A stretch of 7,857 bases of DNA from CAMCVE01 sp039920645. Lineage in GTDB: Bacteria; Bdellovibrionota; UBA2428. Position numbers and translations under genes: made by a program. The notes beneath the pieces are model-generated. The model did not search any database. It was not told where the DNA came from and worked only from the letters and a program-made list of their open reading frames with translations. Of the stretch, positions 1 through 7,253 are shown piece after piece (positions within the stretch are counted from its first letter, which is position 1; each line of letters opens with the position of its first letter). The stretch lies in contig JBDSDI010000261.1 of assembly GCA_039920645.1 (NCBI GenBank), positions 1 to 7,857 of the forward strand. Direction: 5' to 3'.

Positions 1-412
1 GGACGGTTTCGTCTGCGATTCGACCCACGAAAGTCTTCGCGTTCAAGTCTACAACCGGACCCAGCCCGGCGACGGCACCCGCAACGTCGCCGTCATGGTG
101 CTCTCGGATCCTTCGCTGCCGCGTGGAGAAAGAACGCTGAAGCGTTTCGAAGCAGACAACGACACGCTCGCCAACCAAGGCGCGACCTACACGGCCATCG
201 TTCAACGCCAGTTGCAGGTCATGAGCGACCGCCAAGCCCTCGGCGTTCAGCTTGGCCAAATCCAGGAACTGGCCCTTTCGATCGACTTCTCGTACCGCAG
301 TCCCGTCACTCAAAACGACGTGGTTTCGGGCGTTCTCCAGATCACTCAGGTCAACGGAGACCAGCTTTGGGTGGATATGGACTGTCATCATTACCGCAAA
401 GGCGATAAGTAA
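1..412 (+). CDS. Unrecognised, probably exported protein, C-terminal fragment
   Basis: The reading frame is open from base 2 to a TAA at 410-412 and has no stop before it, so this is the last 136 residues of a gene that begins to the left of the window. I do not recognise the family. The fragment is polar, lacks membrane segments, and alternates short hydrophobic stretches (such as LRVQVY, VAVMVL, LALSIDFSY and LWVDMDC) with turns, which suggests a beta-rich globular fold. It has only two cysteines, at about positions 5 and 128 of the fragment, which could form a disulfide in the periplasm. That would agree with the envelope theme of the window, but no signal peptide can be seen because the N-terminus is missing. 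An internal ATG at 95 opens a 105-residue frame, but the coding frame clearly continues upstream of it. Transcription probably ends at the hairpin at 469-503. Being a real gene is likely; its function is unknown. Confidence 0.75.
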   Translation, partial: DGFVCDSTHESLRVQVYNRTQPGDGTRNVAVMVLSDPSLPRGERTLKRFEADNDTLANQGATYTAIVQRQLQVMSDRQALGVQLGQIQELALSIDFSYRSPVTQNDVVSGVLQITQVNGDQLWVDMDCHHYRKGDK

Positions 413-468
413 CGAAATTTGTTAGACGATTTCTTCGTTAAGATTCGCTAAACACCTCAACGAAACGA

Positions 469-503
469 CCCCCATGCTCCGATAGAGGATCATGGGGGTT
501 TTT
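469..503 (+). terminator. Terminator-like hairpin overlapping the kinase start
   Basis: The arms CCCCCATG (469-476) and CATGGGGG (491-498) are perfect 8-base complements, extendable by an A-T and a G-T pair. They enclose a 14-base loop and are followed by TTTTT C TTT at 499-507. This is a convincing intrinsic terminator for the fragmentary gene ending at 412. The 3' arm contains the ATG at 492 and the loop contains GAGG (485-488), the best ribosome binding site for the kinase. If the kinase is transcribed from upstream, the same hairpin would act as an attenuator or hide its start. Confidence 0.7.
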
Positions 504-2606
504 CTTTCGCGAATTCGCATGCGTAGCTACTTGCTGCTCGTGCTCGTCCCCTTGACGCTTCTTCCGCTTCTGCTTCTCGCCGGTCTTTTGCACATTTTCA
601 TTCAGGCTTCCTTCGATGAAGAAGTCGGTCGACGTGCACGTCCCGAAATTTCCGCTCTGGCCAGGAACTTGGATACGCTCGAGAAACGCCTTTCTCGGCA
701 GATGCTCACGCTGTCGCACTCCGACGAGATCAAGCTCGCTGCTCTCACCTTAGACGCTCCACGTGTTCAGTCGCGTCTCAAACCGTGGCTTGAGACCTCG
801 CTCTTTGACAGCGTTCGCGTCTATGCGGACCGGGGGCAGCTCATTGGTCTTAGCGAACGCAACAGCACAGACGAGCTAGGTGCTCCGTGGGCCCAACTCT
901 TCGGTCTTCCCGAAAGTCGCAATGAGCGCGAACCCGCCAGCAAGAATTCTCCTTCGCTTGCCGTGAGTTCCGAGAACTTCATGAATCCCGAGACTCGACA
1001 TTTGGGTACCGCACTCAGCGGTGATTTCCGTTCCTTCCTCGTGCATGAAGGATCCTGGACCTTGAGGCAGGTTCGTAGCGAAGGCGCCGATAGCGGTTAC
1101 GTGTTTTACGTATTCAGAAGCCTTTTCGATTCCGATGGAAAGCCCGCGGGATTCCTCGAAGGAAGCGTCCGCATGGATTCCGCGAAGTGGCACCACTTAT
1201 CCCTCTATCAGGGCGTTGAGTTTGTGCTCGTCGGTGCCAACCGAAAAGTTCTTTCAAGCTCTCAAGGCGTCTTCGACGGCCTTTTCCAAGATCAGCTCGC
1301 AGCGTGGACCGAACTCGCGACCGCCTCCGAAACGCGCTTTCCTTCGAAGACGGTAAAAGTCGGCGATACGCCGTTCGAGTTCTACTTCGCTCCCATCGCG
1401 AGTGAGAACAACCAGGCTGAAGCGTGGATCGGCGTAGGCATCTCGCGCGCCCAACACGTTTTTCTTCAGAACCGCATTTTAGTGTGGGTTGTGGGACTCA
1501 CGGTCCTTCTTTCGCTGATTGTAATTTCGTTCTCTTTCCTTTTCTCACAAAAGCTCACGCTGCCGATTCGGCAGCTTGTAAGCGCCGCCGAATCGGTGCG
1601 CTCCGGTCAAGCCGTTGAACCGTTGCGCGTCGAAGCAACCGAAGAAATCTCTTTCCTCGTCGAGCGCTTCAACGAAATGGCGCTGTCCGTCCAAGCGGCC
1701 AAACGCACGCTCGAAACGAAACTCGAAGAACTTGCGGATACCAACATTCAGCTCACGCAAACACAGGATCAACTCGTACAATCTGCCAAAATGTCTTCGC
1801 TTGGTCAGCTCGTTGCCGGCGTCGCGCACGAACTGAATAATCCGATCGCGTTCATCTATTCCAACATGGTACAGATGCGCCAGTACCTGAAGAACCTCGA
1901 ACAACTGACTGCGGTCATCGATAGTCTCAAGCTGAAGCTTCCTAGAGAAGAACGCGCGCGTATTGATACCGTGCTCGAGAAAATGGAATGGAACTACGTC
2001 AAAACCGATATGGCGGACATCGTGCAATCGTGTCTTGAGGGCAGCGTGCGTGTGAAAGACATTGTTCTTGGATTGAGAAACTTCTCGCGCCTCGACAAGG
2101 GCGAAATCGCCGAAGCCGACCTGAACGTGGCGTTGAAGAATACGGCGAAGCTCTTGGCCGGACAGATCAAGAACCGCGTGAACGTCGATTGGGCACTTTG
2201 TGACGAGGGCTTCGTGCGTTGCAATGTTTCGCAGGTGAACCAGGTCTTCATGAATATTATAGCGAATGCACTGCAAGCAATCGATGGCGAAGGTGATCTT
2301 CTCGTCGAGACCTTACCGCTCCTCCATCACGGCGAGGAGTTCATGCGTATTCGTATCCGCGATTCGGGCAACGGCATGTCGCCCGAAGTGATCGCGAAGA
2401 TCTTCGATCCTTTCTTCACGACGAAGTCCGTCGGCGACGGGACTGGACTCGGGCTCTCGATTGTCTATGGAATCGTACAAAAGCATGGCGGCTTCATCGA
2501 CGTGAAGAGCGTCCAGTTCCCTGATCCGATGCATGGATCGACATTCGATATCTATTTCCCGAAAAAGGGTCCGGATGTGGACTCGAGTCTCGATCGCGCT
2601 TCCTAG
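492..2606 (+). CDS. Membrane sensor histidine kinase with periplasmic domain and HAMP
   Basis: This is a 704-residue inner-membrane sensor kinase. Residues about 13-38 form a first membrane helix, about 39-328 a large periplasmic sensor domain (probably double-Cache-like, judged from position and pattern only), and about 329-352 a second helix. A HAMP linker (about 353-402) and a short coiled coil (about 403-432) follow. The H-box SLGQLVAGVAHELNNP has its phospho-accepting His at 446. The ATPase domain has an N-box (N588 and N592), a G1 box (D624-S-G-N-G), an FDPFF F-box at 638-642 and GTGLGL at 650-655, so it looks fully active. No receiver domain is fused and no response regulator lies in the window. 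The ATG at 492 is preceded by GAGG three bases upstream; an in-frame ATG at 519 (M10) would still leave a complete first helix but has no good ribosome binding site. The signal sensed is unknown. Confidence 0.93.
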   Translation: MGVFLSRIRMRSYLLLVLVPLTLLPLLLLAGLLHIFIQASFDEEVGRRARPEISALARNLDTLEKRLSRQMLTLSHSDEIKLAALTLDAPRVQSRLKPWLETSLFDSVRVYADRGQLIGLSERNSTDELGAPWAQLFGLPESRNEREPASKNSPSLAVSSENFMNPETRHLGTALSGDFRSFLVHEGSWTLRQVRSEGADSGYVFYVFRSLFDSDGKPAGFLEGSVRMDSAKWHHLSLYQGVEFVLVGANRKVLSSSQGVFDGLFQDQLAAWTELATASETRFPSKTVKVGDTPFEFYFAPIASENNQAEAWIGVGISRAQHVFLQNRILVWVVGLTVLLSLIVISFSFLFSQKLTLPIRQLVSAAESVRSGQAVEPLRVEATEEISFLVERFNEMALSVQAAKRTLETKLEELADTNIQLTQTQDQLVQSAKMSSLGQLVAGVAHELNNPIAFIYSNMVQMRQYLKNLEQLTAVIDSLKLKLPREERARIDTVLEKMEWNYVKTDMADIVQSCLEGSVRVKDIVLGLRNFSRLDKGEIAEADLNVALKNTAKLLAGQIKNRVNVDWALCDEGFVRCNVSQVNQVFMNIIANALQAIDGEGDLLVETLPLLHHGEEFMRIRIRDSGNGMSPEVIAKIFDPFFTTKSVGDGTGLGLSIVYGIVQKHGGFIDVKSVQFPDPMHGSTFDIYFPKKGPDVDSSLDRAS

Positions 2607-2633
2607 TTTTTTAAACGTGCGCAACAAATTTTC

Positions 2634-2664
2634 GTCGCCGGGCTTTCTTAAGGCGACTTTTTTT
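2634..2664 (+). terminator. Intrinsic terminator after the histidine kinase
   Basis: GTCGCC (2634-2639) pairs perfectly with GGCGAC (2652-2657) across a 12-base loop and is followed directly by seven T (2658-2664). It lies 28 bases past the kinase stop and separates the kinase from the lipoprotein gene downstream. The stem is short but GC-rich and the T-run is strong. Confidence 0.8.
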
Positions 2665-2712
2665 GTCCGTGTCGGATGGCCGCTTGTAAAAATTGTGTCA
2701 AGCTGTCAGCAG

Positions 2713-2726
2713 GGGCGAGCGCGCCC
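2713..2726 (+). other. Small GC hairpin in the leader of the lipoprotein gene
   Basis: GGGCG (2713-2717) and CGCCC (2722-2726) form a 5-bp stem with a four-base AGCG loop. It sits six bases upstream of the GGGAGG ribosome binding site of the lipoprotein gene. No T-run follows, so it is not a terminator. It may stabilise the leader or tune translation, or it may be chance in GC-rich sequence. Confidence 0.3.
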
Positions 2727-2744
2727 GTTCTCGGGAGGACATAC

Positions 2745-4805
2745 GTGACATCATTCAAAGACCTTCAACTCAAACGGCTTGGCCTTTTGCCCTGTCTCGG
2801 ACTTCTGCTGCTGTCATGCTCAACGACGTCACAGCACGTGAGTGAAGTTACGTCGAGCGACATGCCTGCGGGTCTATCGATCGCATCCAATCCCCTGCCG
2901 CTCGATCGCGGCGAAAAAGATGGAGTGGCTCCGGCTCCGGACCGCGCTCCAGCTTCGGCGGATGATGACGGCAAAGACTCAACGGACAAAACGGTGGAGG
3001 TTGCGGCTCCAGAAAATGATTCGACGAACGTTGCGGTCGCTCCGAATGACAAAGCCGATCTTGCCGCAAAATATCGTCGTCGTTCGTACCTGCTTCAACG
3101 TCGTCAGCTGCTCACGCCCGCTGCGATTGTAAAAAAAGGTGAGAAAAAGAATCCCGCGCTCAGTTTTGCTAACCCCAAACGCGTGCGCCGCACGCACGCT
3201 CAGATCGACCATGCGAAGAAGCTTGTGCTTTCTTCCTCGGGTGCTGGCGCCAGCGTTAAACGCGAGACCCGCTCCAACAGCTACGGTGGCTCGCGCAGCG
3301 AGGTTTTTTTCGAAAGCTCGCCGATCTACCTCGATTCCTATGACTACGTGAACAACATGGACAAATATATGGGCCGCCTCACGGGGCCCTATGATGCCAA
3401 CAACATCCAAGTATCTTTCAGTTGGATGGATACGGAATCAACGTGGGACACCGTAAAAATCTACGACTACTACGGTCTCTGTGCGACTTATAGTGGTTAT
3501 CATACCTCCTTCGACAGCACGCTCTGCCGCGGCAACTATGTCGATGTCTATTTCCATTCAGATTCGAGTACGGATGGCGCGTCTTATGACGGCTTCCTCA
3601 TTGACGGATTTAGCTACTGGATCGATGTTCCGAACGCGCCACCCGACGCGTTGGGTTTTGCGGATTCTTACACGCGTCGCGTGGGAGAGTCCGTCAATTT
3701 TGATGCCTCACTGTCGTTTGATCCCGATGGTCCAACGAATCAGCTGAGCTACTACTGGGATTTCGGTGACGGGTCTTCGTCGACCTCGCGTTATCCGAGC
3801 CACGCTTATTCTTCTAGGGGCACTTACGAAGTTTGGCTCAAAGTGACCGATGCCGATGGTGGCTATGATTGGGACAACTTCAACCTCACGATCTCGCCTC
3901 AGCCTCCCGTCGCAAGTTTCGCTCTGAAAGCTTCGACGGTACAGACCGGGACTGCGGCCGTGGCGTTCCCCAACTCCAATATGGATGCTCTACGCATTCG
4001 TTTCGACTGGGGTGATGGTGCCGTTACCAACGACAATCCATTCAGCAACAGAGCTTCCGGATATTTCCATGTGTACTCTTCGCCTGGTACTTATCTTTTG
4101 CGCATGACGGCCGAAAATGAAAGTGGTTCGAGTCTCGCTGCACACGATATCGTCGTGACGGGAAGTCCGGTCCCTCCGGCACTTGAGATTTCTAACCGAT
4201 CCGAGCTCGACGGATTGCGCGGTCGTGAGTACCGCATTGATGTCGATCTGGTTGCGACCGACGATGGTCTCGCGAAGACCGGCAGTATTGTTTGGGGTGG
4301 TCCCGATCCTACTCGAGACACGTCGACGTTTGCATTTACGCCTAAAGGCAAACTCTACTACACGGCAACTGCGGCTCATGCTTACATGAACGCGTCTCAG
4401 AAAAGTTGGGCGGGCGTTTACACGCTCAAAGCGATCGCGAGCGATGATCGTGACAACCAGAGCGCTCAGATTTTTTACACCTTCATCACACAGAACTTGA
4501 AACCTGTGATCAATCGCACGACGGCCTTCCACTACCGCTGTGCGGCTCGCGCCTGTAGCTTCAACGTGGGCGTACTTTCTCAGCCTGTCGGAAGGTATAT
4601 TAGCGATGCGGATGGCACGGTCGATAGAATCGTCTGGACCTTTAAACGGAGCGGCCAATCGAAACCACTTGCGCAATGTCCCGCTGTGACGAATCGTTCG
4701 GCGTCGTGCAAATTCGCCTCGAAGGGAACTTACAACGTAACCTTAAGCGCGGTTGATAATCTCGGAGCGCGTAGTTCAATGTCGCGTCTGATCACAGTTA
4801 GGTAG
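2745..4805 (+). CDS. Lipoprotein with CUB-like and PKD domains
   Basis: A GTG start at 2745 gives 686 residues and is chosen because GGGAGG (2733-2738) lies six bases upstream and a lipoprotein signal follows at once: basic residues, a Leu-rich core and lipobox LLSC, with the lipidated Cys at 25. Ser at +2 favours the outer membrane. After the Cys comes an acidic Pro/Ala-rich linker (about 54-108), a strongly basic stretch (about 109-176), and a CUB-like domain (about 185-294) with a Cys246-Cys261 pair. Two clear PKD domains follow (about 295-385 with WDFGDG at 338-343; about 386-473 with FDWGDG at 420-425), then two degenerate PKD/Ig-like domains (about 476-582 and 584-686), the last with four cysteines. 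No catalytic domain is seen; by family analogy these modules bind proteins or polysaccharides, so a surface adhesion or scaffold role is inferred. The gene has its own terminator and is probably monocistronic. An in-frame ATG at 2676 would bury the lipobox. Confidence 0.9.
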   Translation: MTSFKDLQLKRLGLLPCLGLLLLSCSTTSQHVSEVTSSDMPAGLSIASNPLPLDRGEKDGVAPAPDRAPASADDDGKDSTDKTVEVAAPENDSTNVAVAPNDKADLAAKYRRRSYLLQRRQLLTPAAIVKKGEKKNPALSFANPKRVRRTHAQIDHAKKLVLSSSGAGASVKRETRSNSYGGSRSEVFFESSPIYLDSYDYVNNMDKYMGRLTGPYDANNIQVSFSWMDTESTWDTVKIYDYYGLCATYSGYHTSFDSTLCRGNYVDVYFHSDSSTDGASYDGFLIDGFSYWIDVPNAPPDALGFADSYTRRVGESVNFDASLSFDPDGPTNQLSYYWDFGDGSSSTSRYPSHAYSSRGTYEVWLKVTDADGGYDWDNFNLTISPQPPVASFALKASTVQTGTAAVAFPNSNMDALRIRFDWGDGAVTNDNPFSNRASGYFHVYSSPGTYLLRMTAENESGSSLAAHDIVVTGSPVPPALEISNRSELDGLRGREYRIDVDLVATDDGLAKTGSIVWGGPDPTRDTSTFAFTPKGKLYYTATAAHAYMNASQKSWAGVYTLKAIASDDRDNQSAQIFYTFITQNLKPVINRTTAFHYRCAARACSFNVGVLSQPVGRYISDADGTVDRIVWTFKRSGQSKPLAQCPAVTNRSASCKFASKGTYNVTLSAVDNLGARSSMSRLITVR

Positions 4806-4835
4806 ATCGTAAGATCGCTTTTACGAAATGCGTTG

Positions 4836-4869
4836 CGGGATTCGAGCGAGCTCGAATCCCGTTTTTTTT
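4836..4869 (+). terminator. Strong intrinsic terminator after the CUB/PKD lipoprotein
   Basis: An 11-bp perfect stem (4836-4846 with 4851-4861) encloses a CGAG tetraloop and is followed by eight T (4862-4869). It begins 30 bases after the lipoprotein stop. It is the strongest terminator in the window and isolates the barrel operon that starts at 4962. Confidence 0.93.
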
Positions 4870-4961
4870 GAATCGATCGGACTGGCGCGCGGATATCTTG
4901 ACGATTGCGAGCTTGGAGGCTCCCTTGCTAGGGCGGCATTCCGGTCTTAATCTTTGAGGAT

Positions 4962-6146
4962 ATGGCTTGGGCGCGCTTTTATTCGTGGGGGGGGGCTTTG
5001 GCTCTCGGTGCGCTTTCTTCTGTGGTCCGGGCTGATAAGCCGCGCGATTGGTCCGGTGAACTCGTCAGTGCCGCTTCGCGCTTCCGTTCCGATACGGGTG
5101 TGACTCATCCTATTCTCTACGCGCTTCCGGAGTGGAGCCGGAGCAATGCTGCAGACCTCGATCTCGTTACTCGCAATTCCGCTGGCCTCGCCATCCTCGA
5201 CGATTCCCGTCGACGCTTCGTACCGCTTGCGATCGGAGGTGATGTTGTTGGCAAAGTCTACGACGTCACCAATGCTTTCAAGGCTCCGGGACCCGCTCCG
5301 GCTCGGATCATTGACGATCTTCAAAGCGACGGTTCTAAGGTCCAGCGCATGAAGGCGACGGCGCAAGGCTATTACCTCATGCAGAACTTTGCCTACTCGC
5401 TCAGCTACACTCAGCAGCGCAACATCTGGATGACCAATTCTGATCAGACGCTCATGTATCAGTTTTATCGCGACATCTGGCTTCAATTCTCGTCGGGAGG
5501 TCAGGTTTTTGACTCTTCGTCGGCCGGACGTTTGGATTTCGGCGTAGCGGTGAAAGGCATCATTCGCCTGGGTTCCGAAAAGGTCATTCAAGTCGCCGAT
5601 CTCGCGACGGCCGCTGAGCTCAAGGATTCTGCATTCTTGGAACAGGGACTGGCGATCGGACTGGACTATTCGCTCCTGTGGACCTCTCCGAATTTCGAAG
5701 CGTCTCCGTGGGGATTTCAACTTGGCCTCGTAGGAAAAGATATTGGCACCACGGCCTTCATGCGGGCCGAACCGATCTTCGAAATCCTTGGCTATCATGT
5801 CGGAAGATCACGGAAATTCCCGATCATTCCCAATGACACTATCGCCGGGGTGGGGATCAAGCTGCCAAATTTCCGAGACGGTTTACGTTCTGCTTTGCGG
5901 CTAGAATGGAATCAGTGGACAAGGCCTATCCCAGCCGGGAAAAAATGGGCTGCGTCCTACGAGTTGAGATTTCCGTTCCTAGCCAGCATTTATGCGGGTT
6001 ATCGGGGAGGAGCCTACTCCGGTGGCGTTGGACTGCGTTTTCGAGGCGTCGAACTGGATCTAGGAACCTTCACGGATCTTTGGGGAAATGGAGATGAACT
6101 CATAGCGCGTAGAGCGTGGATGATGGAGTTGAGGAGTGTTTTCTAA
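4962..6146 (+). CDS. Outer-membrane beta-barrel, divergent PorV/FadL-like
   Basis: This 394-residue protein has a signal peptide with likely cleavage after V-R-A at residue 24. The mature chain is Gly- and aromatic-rich with alternating strand patterns and ends in Phe (RSVF), the usual signal for barrel insertion by BamA. It resembles the next gene along its length: NSAGLA (72-77) matches NPAGIA there, KDIGTTAF (259-266) matches QDFGNTTF, and a Gly-rich stretch (about 344-370) precedes both C-termini. I therefore place it as a divergent member of the PorV/FadL/TraF-like barrel group, with the usual N-terminal NPAG signature degraded. Transport of small hydrophobic molecules or help in surface export is possible but unproven. 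The ATG at 4962 is the first start after an in-frame stop at 4929; its GAGG site is only two bases away, so initiation may be weak. Codons 9-12 contain nine consecutive G (4987-4995). It is the first gene of an apparent operon. Confidence 0.85.
   Translation: MAWARFYSWGGALALGALSSVVRADKPRDWSGELVSAASRFRSDTGVTHPILYALPEWSRSNAADLDLVTRNSAGLAILDDSRRRFVPLAIGGDVVGKVYDVTNAFKAPGPAPARIIDDLQSDGSKVQRMKATAQGYYLMQNFAYSLSYTQQRNIWMTNSDQTLMYQFYRDIWLQFSSGGQVFDSSSAGRLDFGVAVKGIIRLGSEKVIQVADLATAAELKDSAFLEQGLAIGLDYSLLWTSPNFEASPWGFQLGLVGKDIGTTAFMRAEPIFEILGYHVGRSRKFPIIPNDTIAGVGIKLPNFRDGLRSALRLEWNQWTRPIPAGKKWAASYELRFPFLASIYAGYRGGAYSGGVGLRFRGVELDLGTFTDLWGNGDELIARRAWMMELRSVF
4987..4995 (+). repeat. Nine-G homopolymer in the signal-peptide codons
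   Basis: Nine G in a row span codons 9-12 (W-G-G-A) of the first barrel gene. Gain or loss of one or two G would shift the frame close to the start and abolish the protein. G-runs of this length are known slippage sites in phase-variable surface genes of other bacteria. Whether this one varies cannot be seen from one sequence. Confidence 0.85.
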
Positions 6147-7239
6147 ACCTCGTTTCGTGAAAAAAATCGTAGTGACGACATCGCTGGTGGCAGCGATGGG
6201 CGCCCATGCGCGTCCCGTGCGACCTTTCTATCAAGCCGGACGAGCACTCGAGATGGGCGACGCGTACACCGCAGTTGGTACCGACTTCGAAGCCGTTTAC
6301 TACAACCCCGCCGGCATCGCCCGCCGTACGAAAGCCCGAGCGAAACTCATGGATCTGGAAGCCGACGTGTCGCAAGGCTTCGTCTCGCTTTTTAGCGGCT
6401 CCTTTACCAAGTTTCTCAACCTCCAGCAAATCCTCGCGGATACTCAATCGCATCCCGGTGAACCCTATGGTCTGGGCGTCGCCTTCCTGCCACAATTCCT
6501 CATTCGTAACTTCTCCATCGGCATTTTGGTACGTGCGAAAACTGAAGCGACTTACAATCAAGTCGGTTTGACCACGAATATGTATTCGGCGGCCGACCTC
6601 GGCGGCTTCGTTCACTATGGCGTCGCACTTGCGGGCGGTATCGTGAGACTGGGCGTTGGCGGCAAGGTGATCAATCGTGCCGAACTCGACCGCGACTATA
6701 CCGCCGCCGAAATCACTCAGGGCGGTCTGACCTTCGCGAACCAGTGGAAAGAGGGGCTGGGCTTCGGCGTCGATCTCGGCGCGCTCGTGACTCTTCCGGT
6801 AACAAGTCTTCCGACCTTCGGAGTGACGATCCAGGATTTCGGTAACACGACATTCCAGGATAAACGTATTCTCTTTACGAGCGATAGCGCGCCTGCGGGA
6901 GCTCCGGAACCGATCGAGCAGAAAATCAATGTCGGATACTCCATGATTCTCAAACAAGGGCGCGGCGTTCGTACGGTCATCGCGGTCGATTACAAGGACG
7001 TGACTCGCGTATCGAATGATTACGTCGACCATCTTCACGCCGGATTCGAATTCAACTACGCCAATCTCCTCTATCTTCGAGGCGGAGTAAATGAGGGCCG
7101 TTATTGGACGGCCGGTCTCGGAGTGGAGCTCGGTGGAATGGGAATCGAGTTCGGAAGCTACGGTGAGAATATCGCGTCTCGTGGGGCCGCTCGGGTCAGC
7201 GACCGTAAATATCTAGGACGTTACGTGCTGGCGTTCTAG
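6136..7239 (+). CDS. Outer-membrane beta-barrel of the PorV/FadL/TraF-like group
   Basis: This 367-residue protein has a signal peptide (KK at 9-10, hydrophobic 11-22, likely cleavage after A-H-A at 25). Right after it comes the hallmark of PorV/FadL-like barrels: a GRALEMGDAYTAV stretch at 35-47 and YYNPAG at 55-60. Gly-rich alternating strands follow to a C-terminal Phe (YVLAF). It is the clearer, better conserved relative of the preceding gene. Family members carry hydrophobic compounds across the outer membrane or serve as surface-export partners; which applies here is unknown. The GTG start at 6136 is chosen because GGAG (6125-6128) lies seven bases upstream. A second in-frame GTG at 6157 would still give a signal peptide but has no well-placed site. 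The start overlaps the end of the previous gene by 11 bases, which points to translational coupling and joint production. Confidence 0.9.
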   Translation: MFSKPRFVKKIVVTTSLVAAMGAHARPVRPFYQAGRALEMGDAYTAVGTDFEAVYYNPAGIARRTKARAKLMDLEADVSQGFVSLFSGSFTKFLNLQQILADTQSHPGEPYGLGVAFLPQFLIRNFSIGILVRAKTEATYNQVGLTTNMYSAADLGGFVHYGVALAGGIVRLGVGGKVINRAELDRDYTAAEITQGGLTFANQWKEGLGFGVDLGALVTLPVTSLPTFGVTIQDFGNTTFQDKRILFTSDSAPAGAPEPIEQKINVGYSMILKQGRGVRTVIAVDYKDVTRVSNDYVDHLHAGFEFNYANLLYLRGGVNEGRYWTAGLGVELGGMGIEFGSYGENIASRGAARVSDRKYLGRYVLAF

Positions 7240-7253
7240 GAAAGTGAGAGACG

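Noticed and set aside
509..523. Palindromes GCGAATTCGC and CGCATGCG around the second kinase ATG
   Set aside because: Short, overlapping and within coding sequence; no sign that they are operators rather than chance.
1545..2276. 243-codon open frame on the minus strand inside the histidine kinase
   Set aside because: It lies wholly antisense to catalytic kinase domains with clear motifs. Its translation has no recognisable domain and is Arg/His/Phe-heavy in the way of a reverse-frame shadow.
2663..2692. Possible promoter TTGTCC-N18-TAAAAA for the CUB/PKD lipoprotein
   Set aside because: The match is weak and overlaps the T-run of the preceding terminator. Not strong enough to annotate.
2676..2744. 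Upstream ATG start giving a 709-residue lipoprotein
   Set aside because: It has no ribosome binding site and would put 23 polar residues before the lipoprotein signal. GTG 2745 has GGGAGG at ideal spacing.
3990..4676. 228-codon open frame on the minus strand over the PKD domains
   Set aside because: Antisense to clear PKD motifs; the Arg-rich product resembles nothing recognisable.
4898..4934. Possible promoter with -35 TTGACG for the barrel operon
   Set aside because: The -35 is good but no acceptable -10 lies 16-18 bases downstream; TAGGGC at 4929 is too far from it. A promoter must lie in 4870-4955, but I cannot place it.
4947..5798. 283-codon open frame on the minus strand over the first barrel gene
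   Set aside because: Arg/Ser/Glu-rich product without a signal peptide or motif. The plus strand has a signal peptide, barrel pattern and C-terminal Phe.
6157..6159. Alternative GTG start for the second barrel
   Set aside because: It gives a tidy signal peptide, but the nearest ribosome binding site is about 20 bases away, while GTG 6136 has GGAG at seven bases.
6100..7038. 312-codon open frame on the minus strand over the second barrel gene
   Set aside because: It is a shadow of a gene with a clear family hallmark. Its own product shows no known motif.
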